Positions 15,201-26,152 are shown, numbered from the stretch's first letter. The stretch is DNA of 31,017 nucleotides from Candidatus Thorarchaeota archaeon (GCA_029855935.1 JAGSHN010000007.1:1-31017); one strand, 5' to 3'. Made by a program: numbers and translations. Notes: generated by a model from the sequence alone, not told the origin.

Positions 15201-18200
15201 GCTTGTGAGCAGAGAGCGACTATTGATTGTGTTCTTCGTGGGGTTCTTCTTGGCAATCTTGGTTGCGCCGCATAGGGCCGCAGCAGTGCCGATTGTGGAT
15301 CCCGGCGGTGGGGGAGCGTCCACTGACAACAGGGTACTAAACGGTAGCTTTGAATACGGTACTACCTCCTGGAGGGGATCTGGGATTGGCACTCCTAAAG
15401 TCGTAACGACCAGACACGTGGACGGAGACCACTCGCTACGAATCTCTGGTGTTGTCACTCTGGGAACCGCTATATACCAGATGTCGCAGGACGTAACCGA
15501 CCCAGAGCCGATTACGAAGAACACACGGCTGTGCGCGTCAATAATCTTGGAGCACGACTACACCATAGCTGCGGCGACGGTCATCCTTGTGGTTTCTGTA
15601 AGTCCCAATCACTCGTTTGTTCTGGCCTACTACGTGAGCGACAATCTTGATTTCCCAGACCTCAACTTCTTGGGAATAGAGCAATATGTCATTGAAGTGG
15701 GAAACAAACAGGGTGCTTGGAAGTCATTCTGCAGGAATATCTCTGATGACATCCAGACGAAGACGGGATACGACCCTGCAGACCTCTCCATCAAGAGAGT
15801 GATACTTGATGTACGCAGTTCAAGTGTCGGCCTTGGTGCATCGTGCACTGGCTATTTTGACGACCTCTACTTGGGCAGCACACCTCCGGGCATTTGGGTA
15901 AACAACCCCGACGACGAACAGTGGGTGAGTGGGACCTACACGTTCTCAGGAACTGCAGTGGACCACCGCGGGCGGGGGCTTGCCTTCGTGGCGGCTCGGA
16001 TTACTACTCCGGGCCACCTGATACCAGACTTCATGGGCCTCTGCGATGGGACGACCGAATGGAGCCTTGAATACGACACCACCCATCTCAGCGAAGGTCG
16101 CCATGAGTTCAGAGTAGATGTTTTTGACAACGCTAACACGTGGGCGCACGCCTCGGTCTTCTTCAGGGTTGACAACACCAACCCAAGTGGCACGATATCC
16201 AATCTTGAGACAGACCACTACTACCGTGGCGTGGTCACTGTGACCGGAAGCGCCAGCGACGCTCTGAGCGGAGTGGACCGAGTTCGGGTGAGAATCGACA
16301 ACGGTGAGTGGGAGGCGGCAACAGGGACCACATCGTGGTCCTATGAATGGGATACGACCACTGTGAGCGACGGGAGCCATACGTTCACTGCTCGTGTGTA
16401 TGACCGGGCCGGCAACTACGTCGACAGGTCTGTCCGGGTCAATATCGACAACAGTGCTCCGAGCCTTGGCACAGTCACGTTCGGTCCCAGCTACGGGTCA
16501 CTCAATCAGGAATTCACAATAAGTATCAGTTCCATCACCGAGACAGGTTCGGGGGTGAAGAAAGTGGAGGCCACGGTGAAGCGGCCGGATGGCTCCACGT
16601 TCACTGTCAAAATCTCAAAGAAGAGCGATGGATCGTGGGAGGGTTCCTTCCCGCTGGGGAGCAGTGATGCAGAGGGCACGTACACGCTCGTCTCAATCTA
16701 TGCGATTGACAAGATTGGTAATGAAGTGACCAACGCTTACTCGAAGAAGATTGTATATGACTACACGGCTCCCACCCTCACATTCACCTCACACGACAAC
16801 TATGACCAGATATCGGGAACTGTCACCCTTTCGGGTTCTCTGAGTGATGCTGTCTCCGGACTGTATGCTGCAACAATCACGATAGACGGCTCTGAAACGT
16901 ATGACATAGTGTCCAGTAGTGGTACGTGGAGCTTCAGCCTCGACACAACGGCATACGATGACGGGTATCACGTGTTCAGACTTCAGGCCCGTGACAGAGC
17001 AGGAAACGTCAGGATCATCACCTACTATCTTGCGATAGCGAACAGTCCTGAGCCTGTTGCGCCGTTCATCCCCGTAGTGAATGAGAACGGCGACTACCTC
17101 ACAACAGCCTATGTGACAGTGGGGAGTTCACAGGTCACCATCCTCTGCACATTCCCCGATGGCCCCCCTGGTACGATGGCATATCTTCTTGTTGCACCGC
17201 CGTTTGACTCGCTGTGGTCGCTTCAAGATGTTGCGATAGTCGTCGATGACGGTTCGCCTGAGGGCTCGACCAAGAGTATTCTCTCTGTCTGCGAGTGGAG
17301 TACGGACACTCACAGTCTGTCGTTTCCCCTCTCTGCAGACGGCGGTGTTGGCCGTCGCTCGGTGATAGCGTTTCTCAGCAAGGCTCAGCTGTCGTGGTCA
17401 GTTTCTTCTCCGTCGAAGGTAGTCTATCAGGGACAGGAGTTTACCGTCAGTTTTACCCTTGAGAACTACGACAGCCTCTCCGAGGCCTACGGCGGAGAGT
17501 TCCGTGCGGAGCTCATTGCCTATCAGGACGGTCAAGGTGTCGTCCTTGGCACGGCTGAATGTGACTCTTCAGGGGTCTTCACGTTTGTGACGACGATTGG
17601 ACCAGGTATTCTTCGCGGGGGACCGTTGACACTCCAAGCTCGACTTATTGACGTTCCAAGTTCGGTCTATGACACCACAGACTTGACCTCACCTTTGTTT
17701 GATGGATTCGTGTTCTACGAGCTGATCGGCTGGGAGTTCAGTCCAGACACCGACACAATAGTTCACTACTCTCCCACCGTGTATGACCAGCGTCAGGTCA
17801 CGGTCGAGGTCCGCATTGTCGACTCTGCGGGGATTGCTACCACAATGGTTGGACAGGTGGTTGAGGTGACAGTCACCGGCCCCGGAGTGAGCGATTCATT
17901 GCTGATCTACCAGACAGAGCACGATGACGGCACATACGCTCTATTCTCATACTCGTTGACGACTGCAGGGCAGTATATCATCAATTTCACATATGTGCCC
18001 ACAGGATACTACTATGGTGTTGTCAGCAGGACGATCACAGTCCAGCTATATCAGCAGCGCCCGGTTGAGACAGCGCTGGATGTTCCTGAATCATTGCAGG
18101 TGGGAACCACGGTGACTCTGCGGGCACGCGTAGTGGATGTGTGGGCTGGGGGGTACCCGGTGGCGGGAGTTCAGGTCACGTTCCAGTACCAATCCTCCGG

Positions 18201-21200
18201 TGTCTGGACCGACATTGGCACAGCCTCCACGGACGGAGACGGGCTAGCAACGTTGACATGGTCGCCTGCTGCTGATGAGTGGGCACGAATCGCAGGCCAA
18301 GACATCATCATAAGAACGATCAGTCAGTCCAGCGCAGTCTATCAGGCCTCGGAAGTTCAGCAGACTGTTGCCGTTGGGCTTGTTGGAACTTACTTTGTGA
18401 CCCCTGTGGCCACTCCGGCGCAGATTCTTACTGGCGAGCAGATCTGCATCGAGCCGCGTCTGTTCGACCAGTTTGGCAACATCCTCGAACACAATCTGAC
18501 TGTGGAGATAGTGGGGCCATATGGATACGTCCAGAGATTTGAGATGACAGCTGGCCCGGACTCGTCGCTGAACCTCACCCTCGACCTGTGGGGCAACTAC
18601 ACGGTGGAGGTGACCTATGCTGGCGACTCTGTTTATGGTGGAAACAGTGTGACCGAGAGTATCAGGGTGATCGGCCTTCTGACGTTCCCAGTAGTCACTG
18701 TCACGCCCGACCCGGCGAGCATCGTTGCTGGTGAGCCGTTCAACGTGCAGTTTGACCTCACCGATATCAACGGGGAGGCGATTCTCGGCGCGACGCTGCG
18801 TGTGAGTGTGACTTGGGAGGGCATCACCAGCGGGTATGTGATTGTGACCGGGGTGAATAGCACAATCACTCTGAGCTACGAGACTCGGGGCATCGCGCAA
18901 GTTCTCTGTCAGTTCGATGGTGACGCAACCTACGAACCGAGCGAGCAGAGTATTGCAGTATCTGTTCAGCGCCGCCCGGTCTCAATAGATCTCACCGTGC
19001 CGATGGACACTGTCTATCCGTATGTTGGACCCTCACTTGTCTCGTACTCATTGAGTGCCACTGTGGTGGACGCGCTCACAGGCCAGCCTCTGGACAACGT
19101 ATCAGTGGTCTTCTGCTACGTGACTGAGAACAGCACGGTGCTACTCCCGGTATCCAACAGCACTGGTGACTTCAACGTGACGCTTGCGTCGGAGTATCTG
19201 GCGTGGGGCCTCTTCAATAGCATAGGGACCTCATACACAGGTTCGACAGGAGGGGCGTCGGCTGAGTGGCAGGTACCCTCGATGAATGAGCAAACACTCT
19301 ACATCTTTGCTGTGACAGAACAGAGCGACAGGTATCTGACAGGGGTGAGTACGGTCTACCCCGTTGAATTCGTGCGAATACCGACGACTGTGGCGGCGGA
19401 GGCAGAATGGACCGGAGTCGGAAAAGAGGTCAACGTGTCACTGTCACTCGAAGATGTGTTCGCCCTCCCGCTGTACGACAAGGAGGTCCACTTCACTATC
19501 AGCAGTATTCTTGACTCCAAGGTGGTCGCCGAGGGAACCGCGATCACAGGTTTCAACAGCTCATTCAGTATTCAGGTACCCGAATATGGGGCCTACACCA
19601 TCACAGTGTGGTTCGAGGGCGATGAATACTATCAGCCTTCCGGCGAGTACTCTGCGGTCTTCGTGGTGTCGTGGCGAAACGTCGGTATCAGTCTCGCAGC
19701 TCCGGACTGGGCATATCCGGGCGAAGAGATTCAGCTCAGCGCGCACGTCACTGATCTGAATGCCACACCGGAGAGCCATCTACTAGAGCCCGTGACCGTG
19801 TACTTTGCCTGGAAGGACGAGGCTGGGTTCCACGCCATAGGGTCGGCGCTCACCGATGAGGCGGGCACAGCCGTGCTGGAGTGGGCCTCGCAACTCGTCC
19901 CGGGCAGATATCAGCTCGTTGCGTACACTCATCGGCAGACAATCTACGATGTCGGCCTCAGTCAGTTCCACGCCTTTGAGATTCGCCCCATCAGGACGCA
20001 CCTGAGCGTCTCGGTCAATCGCACGGTCACCTGGTCGTTCAACTACACCTATGACTTCTCGGTCTCCCTGACAGATCAGTTCGGAAACAATCTGACAGGC
20101 GAGGTCGTGACACTCCGATTGACGGACAACTACACCGACCTCTGGTCGTTCCTCCATTTCGATGAGGATGCCATCTGGGAGTTCGAGGACGGATCCTGCT
20201 ACGGAAATCCCCTCTATCACCTCTTCGAACTGAGAGTGGTCATCGGGTACAATGACACATTCACGTGGGTTGTACCTGGGTGTATTGCTGACCGAATCTT
20301 GTTCGCTCCAAGGGCGATTGCGATTGCTGAGTACAGCGGCAATGTGACCTACCTCCCCTCTGTGTACACCACGAAGATGGACAACTGCCTGCTGAACACT
20401 CGGACTGACGTACTACTTGGCAATACCACTCTCATGCCGGGCGTGCCCGTGACTCTGACAGTCAATGTCACAGACGAAGATGGATGCATTGTCTCAAACG
20501 GCGTCGTAACGATTGTCATCGAGGACGATTTCGGACAGTCTGAGAACTGGACCATCGACTTGGGCGCCAACAACAGCATTGTATGGACCCCGTGGTCATT
20601 CGGACGTTTCACCATACACGCTGAGTATACAGGCGGCAGGTTCTATGAACTGGACTGGCACTGCGGATGTCATCATCATCCGCTGCGGGGAATTCTACGC
20701 CGTATGCGTCTCACGCGAAGCTACAATATCACAACGGTGGCTGTGGAAGGTCGACCAACTCTGCTGACGATGGAGGAGTTGCCCACTCGTCTGACTGCTG
20801 GAGAGGGCATCCTGTTGAGAGCCTCAGCCGTAGATGCTCTGACCGGTAGTCCGATACCCGGACTTGAGGTGAGGTTCTACTATCTCACCTCCGATGGGGA
20901 CTTCATCCTCGTGGGATCCAATCGTACCAATGAGGCTGGACAGGCCATCTATGTGTTGGACCCACCAGCGCCATCCAAGGGACAGGGCTACGAGTCCGTA
21001 TTCATCTTTGCGCAGGGCCTATCGTCAAGGACATCTGTGATGTCGTCCGTGCCACAGTACCCGACGGAGATCTGGCCTCCATCTGAGCAGTTCCAATCTT
21101 TGAGTCAGTCCGCGGCGTCTCCGGCACAGCACGACCGAGGTACTGCACGTTCTCAGATTGACATCATTGCACTGCCCATCCTCATCTCGGCGATGGCCGT

Positions 21201-24200
21201 GCCTCTGCAGCTGCTCAGGTCTCGGAACAGGCGTCTGTTCAAGCTGTTGATGATTGCTGTGGTGTTGTTCTCTGTCGTCTTCACCTTGTACGGCGTGCTC
21301 GGACTGGAGTCGATGAACCATCCCTTCAGGGCGGCCCTGATAGAAGACGTGCGTACGAATTTCGAGAGCGTGTCAACGCCGACGGGCAGGCCCTATGCGC
21401 CGGACAGCGATCCCGTGATGACGGGATCACTATCGTTCGGCACCATCCGAACGGCTGACTCCGGGACTATTCCATCAAGTCTTGCAGGCTACGCCGTCGC
21501 CTCGCCGAACGCGAGCTACATCGTTGTTCCTCTCAGAAAGAGACTGTGGGTGAACTTCACGGCTCACGGGCACTATGTCATCACCGTCGTCGATGGTGAC
21601 AGACAACCTATTGATACGGTGGCTGGATTTGCAGACGGGAATACGACCGTAGACTTCACGATATCATCGGACAAGTATGACCCTGGCTCGACCTATGCCG
21701 TCAACATCTTTGTCACTGTACAGTCTGGTGGAATCACCTATGGCGACACGTCGTGGATAGTGATGTACGTGTCGAAGACGGCAACCCATCTCGACCTCAC
21801 CCCGGAGTACGATTCTCTATACTACAGTGCAACGGCCAGAACGATGACATTGGCTGCACGACTGACCCGAGTACTTGAGAACGCGACAATTGCCAACAAG
21901 GTGGTCAGCTTCAGGTACAGGTCGGCAACCGATCTGAACTGGACTGACATTGGAACCAGTGTCACGGACGAGCGTGGTATTGCCACAATAGAGTGGTCCC
22001 TCAGTCTCACTCCAGGTAGCTATGTTGTCAACGCTACGTTCGCAGGTGACTCTACCCACTTCGGGTCTACATCAGCCAAGGTGGTTGAGGTCAAGGGCGT
22101 GGCCACGGTACTGAACTTTGTAGAGGGGGCCCCGCTGAGAACCTCGGTACAATACGGTCACGCTGCCACGTTCTATGCTCGGCTCACCGACTCTCTCCAC
22201 GTGCCTCTTCAGAACAGGACTGTGGAGTTCTATGTTGTGACCGGCGACCGCAGCTATCTCCTCGGTGCCAACAGGACGGGTCCTGACGGTCTTGTCGAGT
22301 TCACCTATGCTCCGTACTTCATCGCAGGCCTGTATGACATCTTGGCGGTCTTCCCGGGCGATGCCAATCACGCCCCGTCGAGGCTCACCTTCTCCGGCGG
22401 TCTGCAGGTGTTGCCAAGAATATGTGTCTTCAGTTCCGAGCTGGCTGTGAGTGCTGTAGCTGGTGACACTGTGATCATCTCCGTTCCTGTCACCGACGAC
22501 CGTGGTGTCCCAGTCAGCGGAAGTCATGCCAGATTTGAGGTCTACAACCCGGAGTCCGGCACGTGGGACGTGATTGGCGAGACCGACACAGACCAGGGTG
22601 GCTACGCGACCATCGAGTACACGGTGAATGTCACGCCCGGTGCCTACGTGATCAGGCTTGTCATAGAGGGTGATGCGACACTTGATGGTGGCGTACTACA
22701 GGGAACTCTCACAGTCGGCGCAAGACCAACGACGGTTCGCCTGGTCAGCGTGGAGGGCGACTACGGTCAGGCTGTCACATTGACTGCACACCTCCAGGAC
22801 TCCGACGGTCTGGCCCTCCCGGACTCCACACTGCTATTCTATGTGAGGATCGATGACACTTGGCGCTTCATCGGTTCCGCACTCACGACCTCGGACGGGT
22901 GGGCTGAACTGTCCTGGGTGATTGACCTCCCCGCGGGACAGTACGATGTGCGAGTCGTCTTTCCGGGTGACAGCCTACACGCATCCAGTCAGTCAGTCGG
23001 TCCAATGATGACTGTCGAGACTGTGCCTGCGGTGTTGGCCCTATCCGTGCCCACTGAGGCCTTCATCACGTTGCCAATGTCTGTCAACGTCTCACTGCAC
23101 GATGCGCTAGGCGCACCGCTTGGACAGCGAGTGGTCACGCTGTCAATTGCACCATCCACTGGCGTCGCGACGACGGTGACGCTTCAGACCGACGAGAACG
23201 GCACTGCCTCGTTTGTCTACGTTCCGCCGTACCTTGGAGAGTACTCTGTGACTGCGACCTTTGCGGGCGACTCGTTCTATGATGACTCAACAGCGAGTGG
23301 ACAGTTCGTGGCAAAGAAGATAGAGGTCTCAATCTCCCTCGTCCTCAGCAAGACCAGTGGGCACAGGGGCGATAGGATTCTCTTCTCAGGAATGGCCACG
23401 ATACGGCCTGATGGAGAGACTGTTCCGGCCTACCGCGGCATCCCGTTTGATATGGTTCTCGTGGGCAACGAGGACTTTCCCGTTGGGAGTTACAGCATCA
23501 GGACGGAGGACGGCGGTGTCATCACTGGCTGGTGGGAGATACCACGATACCTGTCCGACAATATCAGCAGACTGTTCGATGCTGGCGACTACACATTCAG
23601 GGTGAGTGCTGCTCCCGGGACTGCCTTCACCGGGGAGACTACCTTCGAGTTCAGGATAATTCTCCGGACGACCCTGACTGTCGAGCCAGTCTATCCAACT
23701 GTCAACGGGGCAACACTCAGCAGTCCCTACGTCGACATCCCTATGGGTTTCACCTTCTCTCTTGTCGACGAGGACAACCGACCAATGCAGGACTATCTGC
23801 TCTATACCGACATCGATGGCTCTGGCTGGAGTGAGGTCTCCACCGACAAGTCTGGTCAGTGGTCGGCCAATGGATTTGTCCCCGACACTGCCCGTGGCAT
23901 CTATGCTCGTGCGAAGTTCGAGGGCACTCCCTACTTTGACCCCGCGTGTGACGGTGTCGCACTGCAGGTCCTACGTCGTGATATGCGACTGAGCATGACC
24001 CTTGGCAACACCTATGTCCATCGTGGCGACGAGCTTGTGATCACCGTGTCTGCCACCGACCTGCTTACCGGTAATCCGATTACGGGAGAACCGGTCGAGT
24101 TCGTCGTGTACGTAGATGGCGAGAAGATGGCAACGACCTCAGTCAGCGCGACGCCCTCCCTGCTGGGTATTGTCCTGCCCTCCTGGGTGAAGGCCGGAAA

Positions 24201-26148
24201 CCACTCAGTCACTGTCCGTGCCGATGTCTCAAGGGTGTACCTCTCGGATGAAACCGAGCAGGTCATCTCTGCTTACGAGCATACCCGATTGGATCTCACC
24301 GTGCCCTCCGAGGCAAACACAGAGGACCAGGTTCGCGTCCTCGTATCGCTGGAGGACGAAGATGGCCTTCCTGTGAGGGACAGATTCGTCACGGTCTCCA
24401 TCACGAAGCCCGATGGTTCTATGCTCCTCAGAATCCTGAGGACAGACGCTCTCGGCCACGGATCCACTGTTCTCACGCCAATGAGAGGCGGGGTCTACTC
24501 CCTCTCGGCAGAGTTCGGTGGGGAGTTTCACTACGTTCAGAGCAGTGTCGAGCCAACAGGGATGATTGTCGAGGCGCTTGAGGCCCAGAGCGAGGCTGGT
24601 CCGTCTCCGCTGTGGATGCTACCAATCATTCTGATGATAATCGTCAACTGCTTCTTGGAGGCGGCCACTCTGGGAATGGTGAGCTTCCTTGATGTCTCCG
24701 TGCCGATGGGTGGTGGCACTCTCAGGCTATTCAAGTACTCCTATCCGTGGATCGAGATCCAGTGGGCCAAGGTAAGGGTGGGCCTCGTGGACGTGGACGT
24801 ACCGGTTCCCGTGCTTGTCCTGAAGAGTGAGGCCAGCTACGAGTGGCAGTCTGATGACAAGAGTGTCACCGTGAGTTCAAAGGATGGCGATGCTACGGCC
24901 ATGCTCTTTGGGAATGCGAATCTGATGGAGGTCGTGGACGATGCCTGGTTGAAATTCCAGCCTGACTTCAGTGTTCCCCAGGAGTCCACTCCCTCCCCGG
25001 GCAGACCGGGCACCGACACGAGATCAACATCCGCTTCTGCCATGTGCGAGACTGTTGACACTATGCCGTCCTCCATCTTGTACGACTCCCCACACACTGG
25101 TGTCCCGTTCGCGGAGACACCGGTTCTTCCTGAGCCCCGAGGAACGGCCAGTTCGCACAGTGGCTTCACAGTCGAGATACTCACTCCCGCAATCGGTCAG
25201 AGAGTGGAGGCTGGTGTCCCGGTGACAGCACTGGTCGACGGTCTCAATGCCTCGCAGATCGACTCTGTGAATCTGTACGTTGACGATGAGCAGGTCGACA
25301 CAATGTCACCCTACATAGAGACAAGCAATGCGACCTGGTTCAAGGGATTCTGGTATTCTCAAGAGCTTGACGGAGTGACCCCGAAGTGGAGCAACGGTCC
25401 GCATATGCTGAAAGTCGAGGTGAGGACAAAGTCCGGAGAAACATCAGAGGCCAAAGTTCCAGTCAACGTGTTCAACCTCTCGACAATTGGCCTGGGATTC
25501 ATCATAATGCTGGCGACGGAGGTCCTCATCACTGTCCTGGTAGCTCTGCTTGGACCATTGATAGAGAAGGCCATAGAGTTCATCGCCAAGTCGAATCCGA
25601 CGGCTGGCGGCATTCTTGAGGCCATCGCATCAACGCTGCTCTTTGTACTGACGTACTATATGACGATCTTCCTCGTCGATATGCTGCAGGGACTTGTCGG
25701 CTACGGTTTCCTGACGACCAAGATACTCGGGACATCGTTCATGTCTGGCCATCTCATCGGCCTGATTGTCTTCATTCTGGGAATGATTCTTGGGATGACT
25801 GTGTCGGGATTCAAGACAAAGAACTATAGGACAGCTGACAGATTGGCGCTGTTTGTGACTGGATTGACCCTGAAGGTCTACTTCAAGTTCTTGGAGCGGC
25901 ATCTCCCCGATATTCTGGCAGGCTTTGGGCCAGCTGCCGACTTCGTGGAGTTCGAGATTAGTGTGCTTGAGTCAGGTCTAGAGGAGCTAGTAATCGGAAT
26001 CCTGCTTGCTCTCATGTACAAGAAATACGTGTCGAAGCAGATGCGGAACACAATGCTATATCAGTCAGGAGCGATGGGTATCTGCATAGCAGGAATCGAG
26101 ATTATCTTCATAACAGAGAGAGAGGCAGAGATACTGTATGAGGAGTGA
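15196..26148 (+). CDS. Giant Ig-repeat membrane protein, about 3650 aa
   Basis: One uninterrupted frame of 3650 codons (numbers count from GTG 15196; the ribosome binding site favours GTG 15205). Order of parts: signal peptide (about 10-30, LLIVFFVGFFLAILVA); a jelly-roll, carbohydrate-binding-like domain (about 50-230, beginning VLNGSFEYGTTSW, ending YFDDLYLGS); Ig-like domains of the 'D..SGV..V....DG' type (230-620); then a long tandem of Ig-like domains with 'L.D..G.P', 'IG.A.TD..G.A.L.W' and 'G.Y.....F.GD..Y' signatures. In the middle (1988-2037) two membrane helices flank a basic loop (RSRNRRLFK). A second Ig tandem follows (about 2140-3120), a membrane helix at 3140-3163, another Ig-like part (about 3320-3425), and a C-terminal bundle of about five hydrophobic segments (3430-3637). 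I count roughly two dozen Ig-like units. One unit carries an HCGCHHH cluster at 1822-1828. Cotranscription with the propeller gene is likely. Role: very long surface stalk or adhesin (inference). Confidence 0.88.
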   Translation: MMLVSRERLLIVFFVGFFLAILVAPHRAAAVPIVDPGGGGASTDNRVLNGSFEYGTTSWRGSGIGTPKVVTTRHVDGDHSLRISGVVTLGTAIYQMSQDVTDPEPITKNTRLCASIILEHDYTIAAATVILVVSVSPNHSFVLAYYVSDNLDFPDLNFLGIEQYVIEVGNKQGAWKSFCRNISDDIQTKTGYDPADLSIKRVILDVRSSSVGLGASCTGYFDDLYLGSTPPGIWVNNPDDEQWVSGTYTFSGTAVDHRGRGLAFVAARITTPGHLIPDFMGLCDGTTEWSLEYDTTHLSEGRHEFRVDVFDNANTWAHASVFFRVDNTNPSGTISNLETDHYYRGVVTVTGSASDALSGVDRVRVRIDNGEWEAATGTTSWSYEWDTTTVSDGSHTFTARVYDRAGNYVDRSVRVNIDNSAPSLGTVTFGPSYGSLNQEFTISISSITETGSGVKKVEATVKRPDGSTFTVKISKKSDGSWEGSFPLGSSDAEGTYTLVSIYAIDKIGNEVTNAYSKKIVYDYTAPTLTFTSHDNYDQISGTVTLSGSLSDAVSGLYAATITIDGSETYDIVSSSGTWSFSLDTTAYDDGYHVFRLQARDRAGNVRIITYYLAIANSPEPVAPFIPVVNENGDYLTTAYVTVGSSQVTILCTFPDGPPGTMAYLLVAPPFDSLWSLQDVAIVVDDGSPEGSTKSILSVCEWSTDTHSLSFPLSADGGVGRRSVIAFLSKAQLSWSVSSPSKVVYQGQEFTVSFTLENYDSLSEAYGGEFRAELIAYQDGQGVVLGTAECDSSGVFTFVTTIGPGILRGGPLTLQARLIDVPSSVYDTTDLTSPLFDGFVFYELIGWEFSPDTDTIVHYSPTVYDQRQVTVEVRIVDSAGIATTMVGQVVEVTVTGPGVSDSLLIYQTEHDDGTYALFSYSLTTAGQYIINFTYVPTGYYYGVVSRTITVQLYQQRPVETALDVPESLQVGTTVTLRARVVDVWAGGYPVAGVQVTFQYQSSGVWTDIGTASTDGDGLATLTWSPAADEWARIAGQDIIIRTISQSSAVYQASEVQQTVAVGLVGTYFVTPVATPAQILTGEQICIEPRLFDQFGNILEHNLTVEIVGPYGYVQRFEMTAGPDSSLNLTLDLWGNYTVEVTYAGDSVYGGNSVTESIRVIGLLTFPVVTVTPDPASIVAGEPFNVQFDLTDINGEAILGATLRVSVTWEGITSGYVIVTGVNSTITLSYETRGIAQVLCQFDGDATYEPSEQSIAVSVQRRPVSIDLTVPMDTVYPYVGPSLVSYSLSATVVDALTGQPLDNVSVVFCYVTENSTVLLPVSNSTGDFNVTLASEYLAWGLFNSIGTSYTGSTGGASAEWQVPSMNEQTLYIFAVTEQSDRYLTGVSTVYPVEFVRIPTTVAAEAEWTGVGKEVNVSLSLEDVFALPLYDKEVHFTISSILDSKVVAEGTAITGFNSSFSIQVPEYGAYTITVWFEGDEYYQPSGEYSAVFVVSWRNVGISLAAPDWAYPGEEIQLSAHVTDLNATPESHLLEPVTVYFAWKDEAGFHAIGSALTDEAGTAVLEWASQLVPGRYQLVAYTHRQTIYDVGLSQFHAFEIRPIRTHLSVSVNRTVTWSFNYTYDFSVSLTDQFGNNLTGEVVTLRLTDNYTDLWSFLHFDEDAIWEFEDGSCYGNPLYHLFELRVVIGYNDTFTWVVPGCIADRILFAPRAIAIAEYSGNVTYLPSVYTTKMDNCLLNTRTDVLLGNTTLMPGVPVTLTVNVTDEDGCIVSNGVVTIVIEDDFGQSENWTIDLGANNSIVWTPWSFGRFTIHAEYTGGRFYELDWHCGCHHHPLRGILRRMRLTRSYNITTVAVEGRPTLLTMEELPTRLTAGEGILLRASAVDALTGSPIPGLEVRFYYLTSDGDFILVGSNRTNEAGQAIYVLDPPAPSKGQGYESVFIFAQGLSSRTSVMSSVPQYPTEIWPPSEQFQSLSQSAASPAQHDRGTARSQIDIIALPILISAMAVPLQLLRSRNRRLFKLLMIAVVLFSVVFTLYGVLGLESMNHPFRAALIEDVRTNFESVSTPTGRPYAPDSDPVMTGSLSFGTIRTADSGTIPSSLAGYAVASPNASYIVVPLRKRLWVNFTAHGHYVITVVDGDRQPIDTVAGFADGNTTVDFTISSDKYDPGSTYAVNIFVTVQSGGITYGDTSWIVMYVSKTATHLDLTPEYDSLYYSATARTMTLAARLTRVLENATIANKVVSFRYRSATDLNWTDIGTSVTDERGIATIEWSLSLTPGSYVVNATFAGDSTHFGSTSAKVVEVKGVATVLNFVEGAPLRTSVQYGHAATFYARLTDSLHVPLQNRTVEFYVVTGDRSYLLGANRTGPDGLVEFTYAPYFIAGLYDILAVFPGDANHAPSRLTFSGGLQVLPRICVFSSELAVSAVAGDTVIISVPVTDDRGVPVSGSHARFEVYNPESGTWDVIGETDTDQGGYATIEYTVNVTPGAYVIRLVIEGDATLDGGVLQGTLTVGARPTTVRLVSVEGDYGQAVTLTAHLQDSDGLALPDSTLLFYVRIDDTWRFIGSALTTSDGWAELSWVIDLPAGQYDVRVVFPGDSLHASSQSVGPMMTVETVPAVLALSVPTEAFITLPMSVNVSLHDALGAPLGQRVVTLSIAPSTGVATTVTLQTDENGTASFVYVPPYLGEYSVTATFAGDSFYDDSTASGQFVAKKIEVSISLVLSKTSGHRGDRILFSGMATIRPDGETVPAYRGIPFDMVLVGNEDFPVGSYSIRTEDGGVITGWWEIPRYLSDNISRLFDAGDYTFRVSAAPGTAFTGETTFEFRIILRTTLTVEPVYPTVNGATLSSPYVDIPMGFTFSLVDEDNRPMQDYLLYTDIDGSGWSEVSTDKSGQWSANGFVPDTARGIYARAKFEGTPYFDPACDGVALQVLRRDMRLSMTLGNTYVHRGDELVITVSATDLLTGNPITGEPVEFVVYVDGEKMATTSVSATPSLLGIVLPSWVKAGNHSVTVRADVSRVYLSDETEQVISAYEHTRLDLTVPSEANTEDQVRVLVSLEDEDGLPVRDRFVTVSITKPDGSMLLRILRTDALGHGSTVLTPMRGGVYSLSAEFGGEFHYVQSSVEPTGMIVEALEAQSEAGPSPLWMLPIILMIIVNCFLEAATLGMVSFLDVSVPMGGGTLRLFKYSYPWIEIQWAKVRVGLVDVDVPVPVLVLKSEASYEWQSDDKSVTVSSKDGDATAMLFGNANLMEVVDDAWLKFQPDFSVPQESTPSPGRPGTDTRSTSASAMCETVDTMPSSILYDSPHTGVPFAETPVLPEPRGTASSHSGFTVEILTPAIGQRVEAGVPVTALVDGLNASQIDSVNLYVDDEQVDTMSPYIETSNATWFKGFWYSQELDGVTPKWSNGPHMLKVEVRTKSGETSEAKVPVNVFNLSTIGLGFIIMLATEVLITVLVALLGPLIEKAIEFIAKSNPTAGGILEAIASTLLFVLTYYMTIFLVDMLQGLVGYGFLTTKILGTSFMSGHLIGLIVFILGMILGMTVSGFKTKNYRTADRLALFVTGLTLKVYFKFLERHLPDILAGFGPAADFVEFEISVLESGLEELVIGILLALMYKKYVSKQMRNTMLYQSGAMGICIAGIEIIFITEREAEILYEE

Positions 26149-26152
26149 CATC

